A stretch of DNA of 64,000 nucleotides from positions 72,340,253-72,404,252 of the forward strand of contig CM042688.1 in assembly GCA_023614405.1 (NCBI GenBank). The letters run 5' to 3'. Under the pieces are notes generated by a model. It ran no database searches. It had not been told where the DNA came from and saw only the letters and a list, made by a program, of their open reading frames with translations. Position numbers and translations under genes: made by a program. The DNA comes from Avena insularis. Its lineage: Eukaryota > Streptophyta > Magnoliopsida > Poales > Poaceae. How positions within the stretch are numbered: position 1 is the stretch's first letter; every line of letters begins with the position of its first letter. Of this stretch, positions 1-11,724 are shown piece by piece.

Positions 1-851
1 GTTGCGTGTTGATGGCGAGCATGATGATGATGCCCGACGACACTATCCCTCGACATTTATCACTTAGTTTATGTTTTTGGATAGTTATTGTAATCAAAAG
101 ATTGTGAACTTCTTTAGTGTGTATCACACTTTGTGACACGGTTATTCATATGAGTTTGTAACAAACAGTTGTTCTACTTTTATGAATGATTTCTATTTGT
201 GTTCATATCTTGTTTGATTATATGTGAATTATCCTTGTTGATTGAAACTAATTGATAATACATGAACATTTGTGAAATATAGTAATGCCTTAAAATACCC
301 AACTTAAATGATATTCATTACTAAATAAAAACCATTGTTTAAAATTCAAAGTTATGTGATAATATGTGAAAGTCATTAGATCTCTTATCATATATAAATC
401 ATGCCTAAGTTTGGCAAAATAACTTGAACACCGTGTATTATTTGAATATGAAGTGTTTAATGAATTGTTAAAAGTAGATACATATTCGATGTATTGTGTC
501 TTAACGAAAATGGTAATTATTATTATATGATTGTTTAAAAGTGTAAAGAAGTTTACCAAAGAAAACATGAATATAAAACTATTTGATTTGATCAAAGTGT
601 TTCATCAACAAAGGGTATAAATATAAAAGAGAATCTAATTACTATGATTTGATCAATAGTAATGAAATTCAACTTTATAAGATTGGCATAAAGAAATTGT
701 GGAATGGAAAGTGTTTTGAAACGTCAAAATACAAAGCATCACAATGTGATATTAGATATCAAAATGGGTGAATAGATGGCACCAAATAAATCGCTGTAGT
801 ATAGATATAGAAACCATTAGTTAGAAGTAGTTAGAACTCAATTAGAATATA
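1..851. other. Non-coding left part of a copia-like retroelement interior
   Basis: This AT-rich stretch has no convincing coding frame. I join it to 7202-9077, because the Helitron at 852-7201 separates the two, and the right flank runs into a polypurine tract and an Angela-type LTR. It is therefore most likely the interior of a non-autonomous copia element whose 5' LTR lies left of the window. I recognise no gag or pol motif. The assignment rests on context only. Confidence 0.35.
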
Positions 852-884
852 CTAGACATCGACCCGTGCTACTGCACGGGCTAG
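852..884 (-). other. Helitron 3' terminal hairpin and CTAG end
   Basis: The arms CCCGTGC (863-869) and GCACGGG (874-880) close a 4-nt loop. On the minus strand the hairpin is followed by 7 nt and CTAG at 855-852, then T. This arrangement of a stem-loop just inside a CTRR end is the Helitron termination signal. Confidence 0.65.
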
Positions 885-1188
885 TATTTTCAAACAATTA
901 CAACGAATACACGTAAAGTATTTCTTACAAGTCCTTTAAGAATAAATATTTTGGTATTATTAACATTGGACATTATAAATTGGTAGTAACCATGAAGATA
1001 AAACAGTCGTTGAGACTTATAACATTGTTGGTGTTCATGGTTATTTTGGCCGATTAACCTTCCAATATGCTAGCTTTTAGAACTCATGTTCTTTACACTT
1101 CTTGGGTGCTTGGCCTATAGTTGTGATTTGATTCACTACATTAGGTAAAACCTATAGAAAATTTAGGCAAAAAATACTCCACGCCATA

Positions 1189-4100
1189 TGTAACTACCTC
1201 GGTGAATTACGCTCTAAGTTGCATGCCTGGATGAGCGAAAGTGGTTAAAATAGTACGGTGGGGCCATGGGCCACTCACAGGTAGACCTTTCGGCCGTCCT
1301 AACCACTTCCAGAACATCGGGACAAGAACGAGCGGCGTAATCGGCAGGCGAAGGGATCAACTACATACACAAGTGAGTATGTATGCAAGTCAGCATGCAA
1401 CAGTTTTCAGAGCCATTCCATCTAAAAGAAATAGAAATATTGCAACGCCATACGGCAAGATCCAAATATCCTAGATAGAGATAATAGTTTAGGATAGCTC
1501 CTCATACATCAAACATCAGAGTATCAGGCGGAAGCGGAAAACAAGATCCGAGTACGGATAAGAAGCAAATCGGCATAAGATGCCACATAAATAAACACAT
1601 CCCGCCCACAGATCTCATGGATCCCCGTTCCCGGAATCTCTACACCGAGTGATCGTTGCCAACATCATCCGTCTCCTCCACCCAGTATCCATCTTGCGAA
1701 TACACCTGTTCATCTGAATTAAATAATTTATCGTGTGAGACCCTAGGGGTACTCAGCAAGTCTTTATGCCTCTAAAGGGGACATATACCTGGGGTGACGC
1801 AATTGCAGCAAAAGATAATAACTAACAAGTCTATAGATACTCGCTAACCATCCGCCTAACCAATGATAGACGGATGTCCATTAATTAGTAACAACAGTTA
1901 TAATAGTATAATTAACAGATCCATCCTCCTTCTCGCTTACCAACGAGAAAGCGGACGAACAACCAATCCGTTGGCAGTTTTATTAACCATTCCATGAGTA
2001 TTACACTATTTACTAGTCAAGTACTTGGTCAAATTAAAAGCGGTACTTTAGTTATACTTGTCTATGATCGAGAAACTGTGCTCCGAGTCATCCATAACCG
2101 CGGACACGGCTTTCAGAAAGATTTACCCTGCAGGGGTGCACAAATAGCAACACACACTCGATCAACCTCGGAAAAACCAAATCAAAATCCAACAAGGCAT
2201 TCACGACAAAGCGATCACAGGATTCAGAAATATTTCAGGGGGCCACCCCACTAAGCTACCCCAACGAAGTTGGCCGGCTCCGGAACGGACCCAGGGTTTG
2301 TGTGGATGGCGGTAAACGACTGGGAACCCGAAAGTGTGACTGGGCTTGTCGATACAGCGAAAACGTGTCACGATCCAAAACAGTACAGGTGCTCTAGGCA
2401 CAATCGTAAATAAAACAGTAAAGCATGGCATAGGTACATGATAGTAATAAAACCCCAAACTAGTTTGTGTCCCCAAGAAATAAGAATGAATCAAGCTCTG
2501 GCTCAGGGGGGTCCATAAGGCCTCCCGGATGTCGATAGTGCGAATAGTCAAGGAACAGGAATCAAGTACTCGGGGTCCTACGGGACACAAGTGAGCATGA
2601 AAAACCAAATAGCAGATATTGCCCACCGGTGCCTCTTTCATTAGTTATCCCATTACTACTCAGGTTAAGTTGTTTAGGTACCTCGTTATCCATCAGACAC
2701 TCACATACCCTACACATGCATTGCTACGACTCACATGGCTCAAACAACTCCTGTAGTAATGGCTCATGGGATGGAGGAACAAGCTTCGGTGGGGTTTAAA
2801 AGTAAAGGCTATGCAGTACTTGGGATTCAATTTAATGCAATCGCGACTCAATGATGCAAGAATAAGATAGAGGCAATATGTACTATATGTATGCAAGCAT
2901 GTGGTAGTGCTTGCCTGGCAGCTCAGTTGAAGCGGGAGACGGAACTGGGTAGTACTCCTGGGATTCCTGGTATTTCCCCTGCTCGGCGTCTAATCGACGA
3001 AGAACCAAACAGACAAGGGCCAATATAAATAAAGTGCATAAGCATATGGATTAAAATGTGATAAGCAAACAAGCATGCCATGATGAATGATGCACAATTT
3101 GCATGGCAATAATGTAGCATGGCATGGGTGAGGTGTGGGATACAAGAATAAAGCATTTTATTGAGTTTTAGTCATGTTTTACTCCCGAATAAGTTCTTGT
3201 ATACTTTATATTTATATGATGCATGCTGCAATTCAGAACAAGGAATGCATGGTTAGAACGGGCTCGTCGCGCTGATCAATTTAGACATATTATTTGTCAA
3301 ATTTAGAGTTGTAGAAGTAAAGTTATTAATTATTTAAGAGAAGACATTTTATTGCTTTTAAACAATTTCGAAAATTTAATTTTCCCAAAAGATATTTTGA
3401 AAGGCATATTTGAATTCCTCACATTTTTCTGATTCCAAAACATATATCATTTGTATTATTTGGAATTACAAAATAAAAGTTATTAAAAACAGATTTAGAT
3501 TCATATTTAAACATTTTCCAGAAATTGTTTTACTAAAACAGATATACGCAGAAACTTTTTATACCCAGCATCGCCTAGCCACAGACGCGGACAGGTGGGA
3601 CCGCGCTGAGCTGGCGACACTGCGCGTAGCGAACTATTCTCACCGCGGGCCTAGCCAGCCGTGCTTGATCGATCAGGTGGCTCACAGAACAGGCCCACCG
3701 CCTTGGTGGTGAGCAAGCCACGTGGCCCAGCGAGGGACTACGGGTTGCGAGGGGGAAAACTCGGGCGCCTTTTTGCAAAACTGCCAAGGGAGGCTGTCTG
3801 ATGGGCCCTGGGGTACCGCGGGTTGAGGCAAAATGGTGTGTGTGTGTGGGGGGGGGGGTATTTGCAAGATTGCCACAGCTACGGTTTTTCTTCTCCTGCG
3901 TTCTGACGAAACTGACGGAGAGACGCGTTGGCGCGACGGGGGCTCGATCCTGCGATCGATCGCACGCGCAGGCGGCAGTGACCACTGCGGTAGGGTGGGG
4001 TTGCTGGTAGGGAGCGGCTAGACGACTAGACATGCTTCTGCGGGGCGCGGCGACGAGCAGAAGCCAGCGGCCGCCGTTGCACCGAGAGCGCTCGGCACAA

Positions 4101-5765
4101 AGTCCAGCGAGCACAGGCAGCGTCGGCGAGAGAGGGGATGTCATGGGGGAAGGGCAGCTCACCGCGAAGTCGTCGGAGGGCTTGGATCGGGCCGGGGAGC
4201 AGCAGGGCGACGGCGACGCAGACGCACCACCAGAGCTAGGGTTTCGGCGTCGTCAGCGTGCAGCAGACTGCAGGGGCTGTTTCCTCCTCGCTGTGGTGCA
4301 CAGGGGCGGTCTAGGGGTCGCCTCGGTCTTCCTCGATGCCAACTCGCCACGCCCGCCGCCTGATCTAGAGGGTGGTGGTCGACACCGACGTGGTGGCCGG
4401 AGTTAGAAAAGGTGGTGGAAGGGGAGGGAAGAAAGCAGAGGGCGAGGCCCTGGGGATCTGGGGACGCAAACAGGCGAGAGAGAGGGAATAGATAGGGACG
4501 GGAGAGGAGAGGGGGTGCCGTGGGAGGCGTGGTGGAGGAAAAGGTGGCTCGACCACCTTTTTCTCCTCTACCCCCATGTGCTCGACCGGCTCGGCCAGGG
4601 CATGGGAGGGGTGGTCAGGGACGGCCAGGTGGGGCCAGGGCAAGGTCAAGGAGGCCAGGCTCGGTGTGGGGCCTTGTGGCAGAGAGAGAGAGAGAATTGA
4701 GAGAGAGGCTCGGGTAGATGTAGCTAGGGTTGGGCTCAGCTAGGGTTAGGAGGAGGGGTAGATGGGGTAGATCATGGGGTGGTGATGATGGCTCAGGTTA
4801 GAGAGGGATGGTAAGGTGAGGGGTGATTAGGGTTAGGGTTTGAGCATGGACAAAACAAGATTAAGCAAGGGTTTAGGGTTTGATGTGATCTACAAGATCA
4901 AGCATTATGGGGTGAAAGGGTTTTGTTGGACCCATGGGAATGGTGGAGAGAGAGATGGAGGTGGAGCTCAACAAAATAAAGATCCACTCAAAAACAAAGA
5001 AAAACCAAAGGAGATAAAGATGGTGGTTATTTGCATGGACCATGCATAGTAATAAATGCCATGTTTATTCTTGTAAAAACAATAATAAACTCCCATGACA
5101 TTTATTCATGTGCATTCCAAAATATGGAGTAAAGGTCAAGCAAAAGGAATTAAAAGTAGGCCCCATGTGGAGTAGATGGAGATGATCATATTTGAATATA
5201 ATTTGGACTTGCTAGTGTGTATGTTCCACTAGATGTTTAATAGTCCCAAAAATATTCCAACATGAGCAAATATCACAAAACAATCCATATGGAAGCTAGA
5301 AAAGGGATTCCACTCACCAAGCATGCAAAGGTGGCTCCACATATCAATAATGTGAAAACAACATGATGTTAGTGTGGGAGCATGTAGAATAGTAAGAGGA
5401 TCCATCCCAATCCATAGGAGCTAGAGGTAAACTCAAATAAGATGCAAAGCTCACATATGGTGGAATAGTGGAATTATGGGGTGGTGACAAGAAATGTGGT
5501 GGAGTTAATAAAAGATATGCCCCCAACTCAACTTGGGCATCAAGCATTTATCAAGAACCAAATAAAATATATCAAGAGGCAAATACAATTAATAATGCAT
5601 ATGAGATAAGAACCAAATGAAAAGGGTTTTATATGATGCTCAAATGCAAGGTGGCATGATGACATGAGCATGATATAATTATGATGCAACAATTATATGT
5701 AGGAAGTAGCAATTATATTACTAGACCATGTAGCATTACATATGTTAGACAGATGGGATGCTACA
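1189..5765 (-). mobile_element. Solo LTR, 4.6 kb, relative of the giant-LTR element at 36-47 kb
   Basis: On the minus strand it begins TGTAGCATCC (at 5765) and ends GGTAGTTACA (at 1189). It is flanked by the perfect 5-bp duplication CCATA (1184-1188 and 5766-5770). Several internal blocks match the LTRs at 36428-42154 and 42999-47190 in reverse: the start near 5635-5680, the block at 2000-2640 (against 45600-46270), and a GC-rich block at about 3560-4900. The long ORFs in the GC-rich block do not keep a common frame with the other copies, so I do not call genes. No internal region or PBS adjoins it, so it is a solo LTR left by LTR-LTR recombination, inserted in the Helitron. Confidence 0.8.
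4720..4884 (-). promoter_or_regulatory. Telobox-like (CCCTAA) motifs in the solo LTR
   Basis: Motifs of the form TTAGGGTTAGGGTTT (4827-4841) and GGGTTTAGGGTTT (4868-4880), plus looser copies from 4728, lie beside the GC-rich block. The two LTRs of the related element carry the same kind of motif in the same relative place. In plants, AAACCCTAA teloboxes occur in promoters and 5' leaders. A regulatory role here is inferred. Confidence 0.3.
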
Positions 5766-5770
5766 CCATA

Positions 5771-7201
5771 TATCATACGGTCAGAAAGATCATAAAATAT
5801 TTTGTTTTTTAACCACCCTCCAAGTCCAATATTTTAGCATGCAGAAAACATATTTCACTGAAAAACATCTTAACAATTGCAGATATATTCCCGGGTGCCT
5901 GATTGCATTAAATTATAAAAATAATGTTATGGTTCAGCGAAAAATGCATTGTGCGTTTGCAATTCAGAAGTACAAATCGACTTGTAGATAAATAAATATG
6001 GCCATTACAACTGATAATAGAGGTGCAAATGCATTCAGTGCCTAAACCATAAATCCCCACGTTAATACTCTTAACTCGATCGGATGGCCTGATTTAAATA
6101 AAAAACACATCAGTAACTTAACGCCTATTGTGAACTTGTCTCCGTCCTCCATGCCAACTCTTATTGGCATTCGTGCACTCTCTATAAAAACTATGAGAAG
6201 ACTTGTGCAAGTAAATGTCACCGTATCAACGGTCCCTTGTCTCTTGCTAAAACTCATTCGAGACTACATATTTTAAATAAATTGTATATGTATATGAAAA
6301 CCGTGGACACATCTTTAAAAATCAGCATGTATTTAGGGACCATTACCGATCTAGTTCCTTGGGTTCCTCCAAGTCCAAGCTCCTTCTAGCACCCAACCAA
6401 ATTTTGATCGGGCCGATGAAATTATCCATCAACGGTGAAATCACATTACCACCGTGACATGAAGGAAATACTCTTGTGAGAACACAAATCTTAATCATGA
6501 GGTGATGTGCCGCGAATTGCTCGTCGACTACAGTCTACTGTGCTTGGATCAGACAAATGTCCTGGAAACGCAATATAGTTAGTGGATTTGGTCTAACAAA
6601 TAGGGAAATCTAGAAAAGGTAACTAATTATGCCTACACGGCTACACTTGTCCAGATTATAGGAAAGACGAAATTAGATGAACATGATCATTAAGACCACG
6701 ATGTAGCAACAACAAATTTTATAAATTTCGTAATCCTAGGCACATAATATCAGCTGTAACTGCCGCTTGGTTTTCCCTGATAGATCTTTTACACGTTATA
6801 CCTGTAGAGATTGTAGAAAAAATTCATCTAAAAGGGAGAAGCAATGAGGAGAGATATAAACGTGGAAGAGGGCCACGATTTTATAGCTGTTGATTGCTTG
6901 CCTGCTGGCCGCCGACGGTATGCGCCAAGAGCAACGGAGCCAGAGTCTAATGAAGGGGGCGTTGACGTTGAAGTGCAGAGGCGGCGCGTGGTGATGTATT
7001 TGGGACTCTTCGGATTTAGGGCATGGGAGGGAGACTAAGTCTGTTTTTCTCGCATAGCCTGGTGGAGTCCATGCGTGCTACAACACATAATTAATCCAAC
7101 GGGTAGAGATAAATCATTATGTGATCGCACGGACGATTTTCTTCAGTGCCTTAGAGTTAACATGGAGGCTCCTACGGTGCCTCCAATTAGTAAATATAAG
7201 A
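5771..7201. other. Right part of the Helitron interior
   Basis: This is Helitron sequence resuming after the solo LTR. It is AT-rich apart from about 6840-7040. I see no convincing coding region. Confidence 0.4.
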
Positions 7202-9077
7202 TAGTGAACCATCTGGATTCGTGAAAGCGGCTCCATATCTGGTATGGATCGTCGTAAAAGTTTTGAGGTTATTCGATACAACCAAAACAATAACGAATAA
7301 GTTCTTGTAGAGTATTCATTGGAAAATTTGAATACGAAGTCCATAGCCAAAACCAAAAGAGAAGCAAAACTTGCATTGCTTGGATTTTGGTGCATTCTTG
7401 AGAAAGCTCACTTTCAGTGATATTTCTCGATTATGGAGCAAATGGAAGATAGTGAAAAACACGATCAGGATTCAAAACCCTGCATCAGAGTGTTGAGAAG
7501 CGCAATGACAATGTTTCTGAACGATTCTCTTCACAAAGGAAAGAATCAATGATAATGATCATTGTGTTTTCCACACTGGTGTTTTCACTACATGAAGTAG
7601 GATTCAAAATGTATCCCATATCTTGTATGGAGACATTTGTGAATCATTTGTCATGATTACCTGAATATGACATACCTACGAACTACTAAGGAAATAATGG
7701 TAAACTAAGGATATGAGAAATCCCAAAGCAAAATTCACTTGAGATTAGAAAGCAATTCGTTGTTGAATCTCACAAGTAAAAGGGGTTACTTGGGATTTTC
7801 CCAAATGACTGCAAAGCCATAGTGGAAAAGGGGGTGAATGACAAAAGCACAATTTGTCAGGTATTGCACGAATTCAAATGAATTTGATTCAAGTGTGCTT
7901 AATGTCTAGTGGATTTAAAACTAGTAAAAGTACTAGTATCTCGTAGTAAATATCTCACTTTTATATTTGATCAAAAGGATTTTGAAGTTGTTCAAAATAA
8001 TGAGTAGATATGCAATTTGCATGAAATTGAGTGGGAGCTATAAAAGTATTCCTAAACAATATGTGAATGACATATTTTTGAGTGGGAGCAATATAAGTCC
8101 CAAATTCAAATATGTTAGGAACATATTTTGAGTGGGAGCTTATATGAGTGATTCTTAAGTGTGTTAAGAATAAAAGCGCAAGTAATTATAAATAATGATT
8201 TATGAGGTGTAGAAGTTGATAATAGGTGTATTATGATATTATGTAATATTCCTTAAGGGATTCTAAAAAGGGTTTCAGAATAGAAGTTAATTAAGGAACT
8301 AGTCCTGAATAACTCAAGTTAGGAATAGCATTAAGTTTAACATCAATGGTTGAAAGAAAGAAAAAGGATGATCATCATCCACTATGTTGAGACATAGGTT
8401 TTATCTTAGAAAACCATGATGATAACTTAACATAATATATGATCCAAGAAGGAATGTTTGAAAGTAATGAAGTTCGAAACATAGAACATTGAGCTAAGTT
8501 TATCCGCAGTGTCTAATAGAGAACTGTAGGCATGTTTTCCAAATCCATAAGGGATGACATATCTTAAAACATAAAGGGTTATGTTATAAGGGAATATGTT
8601 GAAAACTCCTGTAAATACCGATTAAAGTCAAGTAGGAAGCGAGGTGACCAAAAACATCGAAAGTTGCACAGAGTGCACTCGTGTTTCGATGAATACATTT
8701 ATAATAATAGATAAGGGTACCATCTAAAGTTATGTATAATGTTATGGTGGGGCTAGTTCGCTTTTAACGTAGAACAATGTGTCCCAGGGCACAGTGCCCA
8801 TGAGAAAGCCCTCGAGGTTGATCTAAAGTCACTGTAGGCTCCTGGAATCAGGCCTCGTTCTGCTGCCATAGCGACGATGCATACACACAGATGTTATCAT
8901 GTGATGATAACGTATTAATGTCAATCAAGGTGACATTAGTAAGTTGCAAAGGATTTGGGACTGTAAAGTACAGACCCAAGACTCAACCTCTTCCATGAGC
9001 AAGCATGTTCAGGGTACCGGACATATGGTGCCAATGATTAAAGAACAAATGCAGCTAGTGTATTTGTACTCTAGTGC
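7202..9077 (+). other. Non-coding right part of a copia-like retroelement interior
   Basis: This AT-rich sequence has no supported ORF. It repeats the phrase GAGTGGGAGC several times (about 8028, 8078 and 8129) and ends in a polypurine tract immediately before the LTR at 9089. Together with 1-851 it looks like the interior of a non-autonomous element mobilised by Angela/BARE-type copia proteins. Confidence 0.4.
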
Positions 9078-9087
9078 AAGTGGGAGA
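9078..9087 (+). other. Polypurine tract before the Angela-type LTR
   Basis: AAGTGGGAGA followed by T and then TGTTGGAA is the usual polypurine tract/LTR junction of Angela/BARE copia elements. It primes plus-strand DNA synthesis and marks the following LTR as a 3' LTR. Confidence 0.7.
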
Positions 9088-9088
9088 T

Positions 9089-10413
9089 TGTTGGAAATAT
9101 TCCCTAGAGACAAATAGTAGTAAGGACTATTATCATATTTCATATAGTTTATGATTAAGTTTTATATCATGCTATAACTGTATTGAGTGGAAACATCAAT
9201 ACACGTGTGATATACAAACAACCAGGGGTTCCCAGTGAAACTCTAGTCATTGGTTCATTGGTCAACAAATGATCATGTTTCCTGATCATGTGGCATTTAT
9301 GCTAGTTGGAAATGGAGTCAACTCATTCTGAGAATGAGATGATGAACCAATACCCAACCTAAACATCGTGACACGATCATGTCACGAAGTTCAAGTTACG
9401 ATGATTAGAAATGGATCCTTGTAGACTATTCCTTGGACCGTGAGGCTATATCAATCACTGTCTCTCGAGAGTGCTTAGATAGCATCAAGCGCCACTTGGT
9501 AATACAGTGGTTATAAAGGTGTGTTCAGGTATTCGGAGGAAACCGTAGAGGCAATATATGTCAAGAACGGGATTTTTCCATCCATGTGACGGGAAGATAC
9601 TCAAGGGCCCACTCGGAGAGGTTATATCCAATAGCTACGCAATGTGTGATTTGATCACAGGGATATCACTTGTCGGAACGAGTCAAATAGCATTGTTCGG
9701 TAACGAGATTGAACACGACATGGTGATGTCATTGATCAGATCTCGGGCAATGCAAGTATCGAGAGACAAAGGGAATAATACACGACTGCCCCGGTTCAAA
9801 CGACGAATGATCTTCGTGGAACACATAGGGGTCACATGGCCATCTAGGTCCCTATGTCGATCATTGGTGCGGGAGCGTCCCGACAATGTCTAGAGTGTTC
9901 CCGAACCATGGGGTATCACGCTTAAGGGCTTGATGATGCTTAAAGAGTGTTTATAGGATCGGAAGAATCGCTGAAGAATAGTAGAGAGATACCGGAAGGG
10001 TTTCGGTAAGTCCGGAGGATGTCCGGAGTGGAGGTGGAAGGTGTTCCATAACCACGGAGGTTGAATAATATGTGAAGGAATGTTAAATATTGATTTCATC
10101 ATTTATTCATAATTATTTAATAAAGAGAAAATCAATTTAAAAGGTCAAAAGACTTAATGGGCCAATTCCCGGAGGGGAGAGGGCCCATTAGGGAAAGGAG
10201 AGAGGGAGAAGGGGCAAGGGGGTGGCCGGTTGGGCCAAGCCCCCTTGTACGGGATCCACTAGGGCTGGCTGGCGGCCTCGCCCCCTCCTCTCCTTTAGTC
10301 CCACCCCGGGACTTTGAGGGAGGTAGTACCTCCCCTCCCCCTATATATAGGTAGGGGTATTTGGCCAGATAAATACACCCAATAATCACTTTTGGGAGGA
10401 CCTCTACTTGATA

Positions 10414-10472
<59 letters not shown>

Positions 10473-10914
10473 TCTCTCTCGTGACCGTGGTCCCAAGTTC
10501 GGACTACGCAAACAAGAGACATCTTCACCGCGGAGCGCCGTCGCGCTGTGGGATTCGGATCCAGGAGCTCTACTTCCGCAACTGCTGCAGGATCGGGGAA
10601 GCAGGAGTCATCGTCAGGCACCAGATGTGTGTAACTCCCCATGAGGTGTCGCACTTGAGGCACTCAAGTCGTTGGAGCCAAAGGGAGTGCAAGGACTTCA
10701 TCACGACCTTGAGGTCGGCTTCGGCTCATCTACATCAACCACGCTCTCCTGAGCATTGACAACACTTTTCAATCTTCAAGGGTAAGTTCGTGAAAAGCCC
10801 CTCCTGTTACTGTATTACTAATAGATAGGTCCTGGCAACATCAGGGGTTCAGGGGCGTAGTGTAAAATTTATTGTTTTCATATGCAGAACCCCTACAGCT
10901 TTCAATCTCCAACA
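9089..10914 (+). mobile_element. Angela/BARE-type copia LTR (3' LTR)
   Basis: It starts TGTTGGAAATATTCCC just after a polypurine tract. Homology with the copies at 30262-30933 and 52254-54041 (reverse) runs through the body. It carries a TATA box (CTATATATAG, 10341-10350), a GC-rich leader and a long TC microsatellite. I place the end at CCAACA, 10914, because homology with the third copy continues past 10837 to about 10893. About 1.8 kb matches Angela/BARE LTR length. The sequence after 10914 looks like a weak PBS (TCAAGTCAGAGC against TGGTATCAGAGC), so the element could once have been a tandem LTR-interior-LTR array. Confidence 0.7.
10417..10480. repeat. (TC)n microsatellite in the LTR leader
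   Basis: This is a nearly pure TC dinucleotide tract of 64 bp just downstream of the LTR TATA box. The reverse copy at 52660-52687 has a shorter, interrupted GA tract at the equivalent place, so the repeat belongs to the LTR family and has expanded here. Confidence 0.95.
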
Positions 10915-11270
10915 TCAAGTCAGAGCAAGAGAAGAAGAAGCACAATCAGTCACCTAGAGGTTATTTCGCCGTGGAGCCCGAGATACAACTCCACCTGAGC
11001 GACGACGATGCCGGCGACCACGAGGAGTAGGAAATCAAGGAAGAGCTGGCCATTCCTCGAAATGGACAGATAACTCCAGCAGCAGAACAACATAAAGCCA
11101 AAAGACCGGAACAAAACCACAAAATAGGGATCTACAGATTTGATGGCAGCGCCGAGCCACTCTCCCCGTCCGGTCCGACGGGTAGCACCAGCGAAGGAGA
11201 AGAGGAGAGGGAGGCTTAGGGAGTCAGGGGCACGCTGAATTCTCAAGGAAGACACAAAGAAGGGAGACTA
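10915..11270. other. Unassigned spacer between LTR and TIR element
   Basis: The stretch is purine-rich, with an open minus-strand frame at 10950-11255 that I do not recognise. The first bases resemble a degraded tRNA-Met-type PBS. The rest could be retroelement leader or a host gene leader. Confidence 0.3.
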
Positions 11271-11724
11271 GGGACACGTTTGGTAGCCTGCATGAAGCCC
11301 AGACAAGCCCGGTGGAGCAGAAAACGGGCCGTTTGGTTTCCTGTAGAGATGGTTGGGCTGCGCTAGTGTGAACATTAAAGCAGCCGTAGCTAGGCCCAAT
11401 GACTACGGTCGATTCGGCTATTTCCAGTGAGCCACCCTCGTCGTGCGCCCCACATATGCAAAACCACTCCTCCCCGCACGAGCGTGGCCAAGGCCAGTGA
11501 TGGCACGAGCTTTTGGGATGCACCGAAAAGCTGGCTTGGTAGGTGAGCTCATCTCTCCCGTAACCCCCTATTTCTACCACCCCTGCCCAACAAGGGAAAA
11601 ATCACCCGCCATTCCCCAGATCGAGCTCCGTTTCCCGCTCCGTCTGCGTTAGGTAAGCTACTTATTTTCTCCGGTGAGCGACAGCGGCCACGACAGCGTG
11701 AAAGGCACCTCCTCCTCTTCCTCT

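Larger units (their letters stand above)
852..7201 (-). mobile_element. Non-autonomous Helitron with a nested solo LTR
   Basis: Read on the minus strand, the element starts TCTTATATTTACTAATTGG (from 7201) and ends in a GC-rich hairpin followed 7 nt later by CTAG (855-852). It is preceded by A and followed by T, which is the insertion signature of Helitrons (5' TC, 3' hairpin plus CTRR, between A and T, no TSD). The start, with its GGAGGC motif, resembles grass Helitron 5' ends. Without the 4.6-kb solo LTR inside, the element is about 1.77 kb. No Rep or helicase ORF is present, so it is non-autonomous. Short GC-rich stretches near 6840-7040 could be captured gene sequence, but I recognise none. 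Confidence 0.65.

Noticed and set aside
3575..4649. GC-rich ORFs on both strands
   Set aside because: They lie inside the solo LTR at 1189-5765 and are not conserved in frame with the related LTRs.
7117..7395. Minus-strand ORF of 92 codons
   Set aside because: It crosses the Helitron boundary at 7201 and has no recognisable domain.
10831..10837. CCTGGCA as the end of the Angela-type LTR
   Set aside because: The reverse copy at 52254-54041 remains alignable for about 50 bp beyond this point, so the LTR continues to about 10914.
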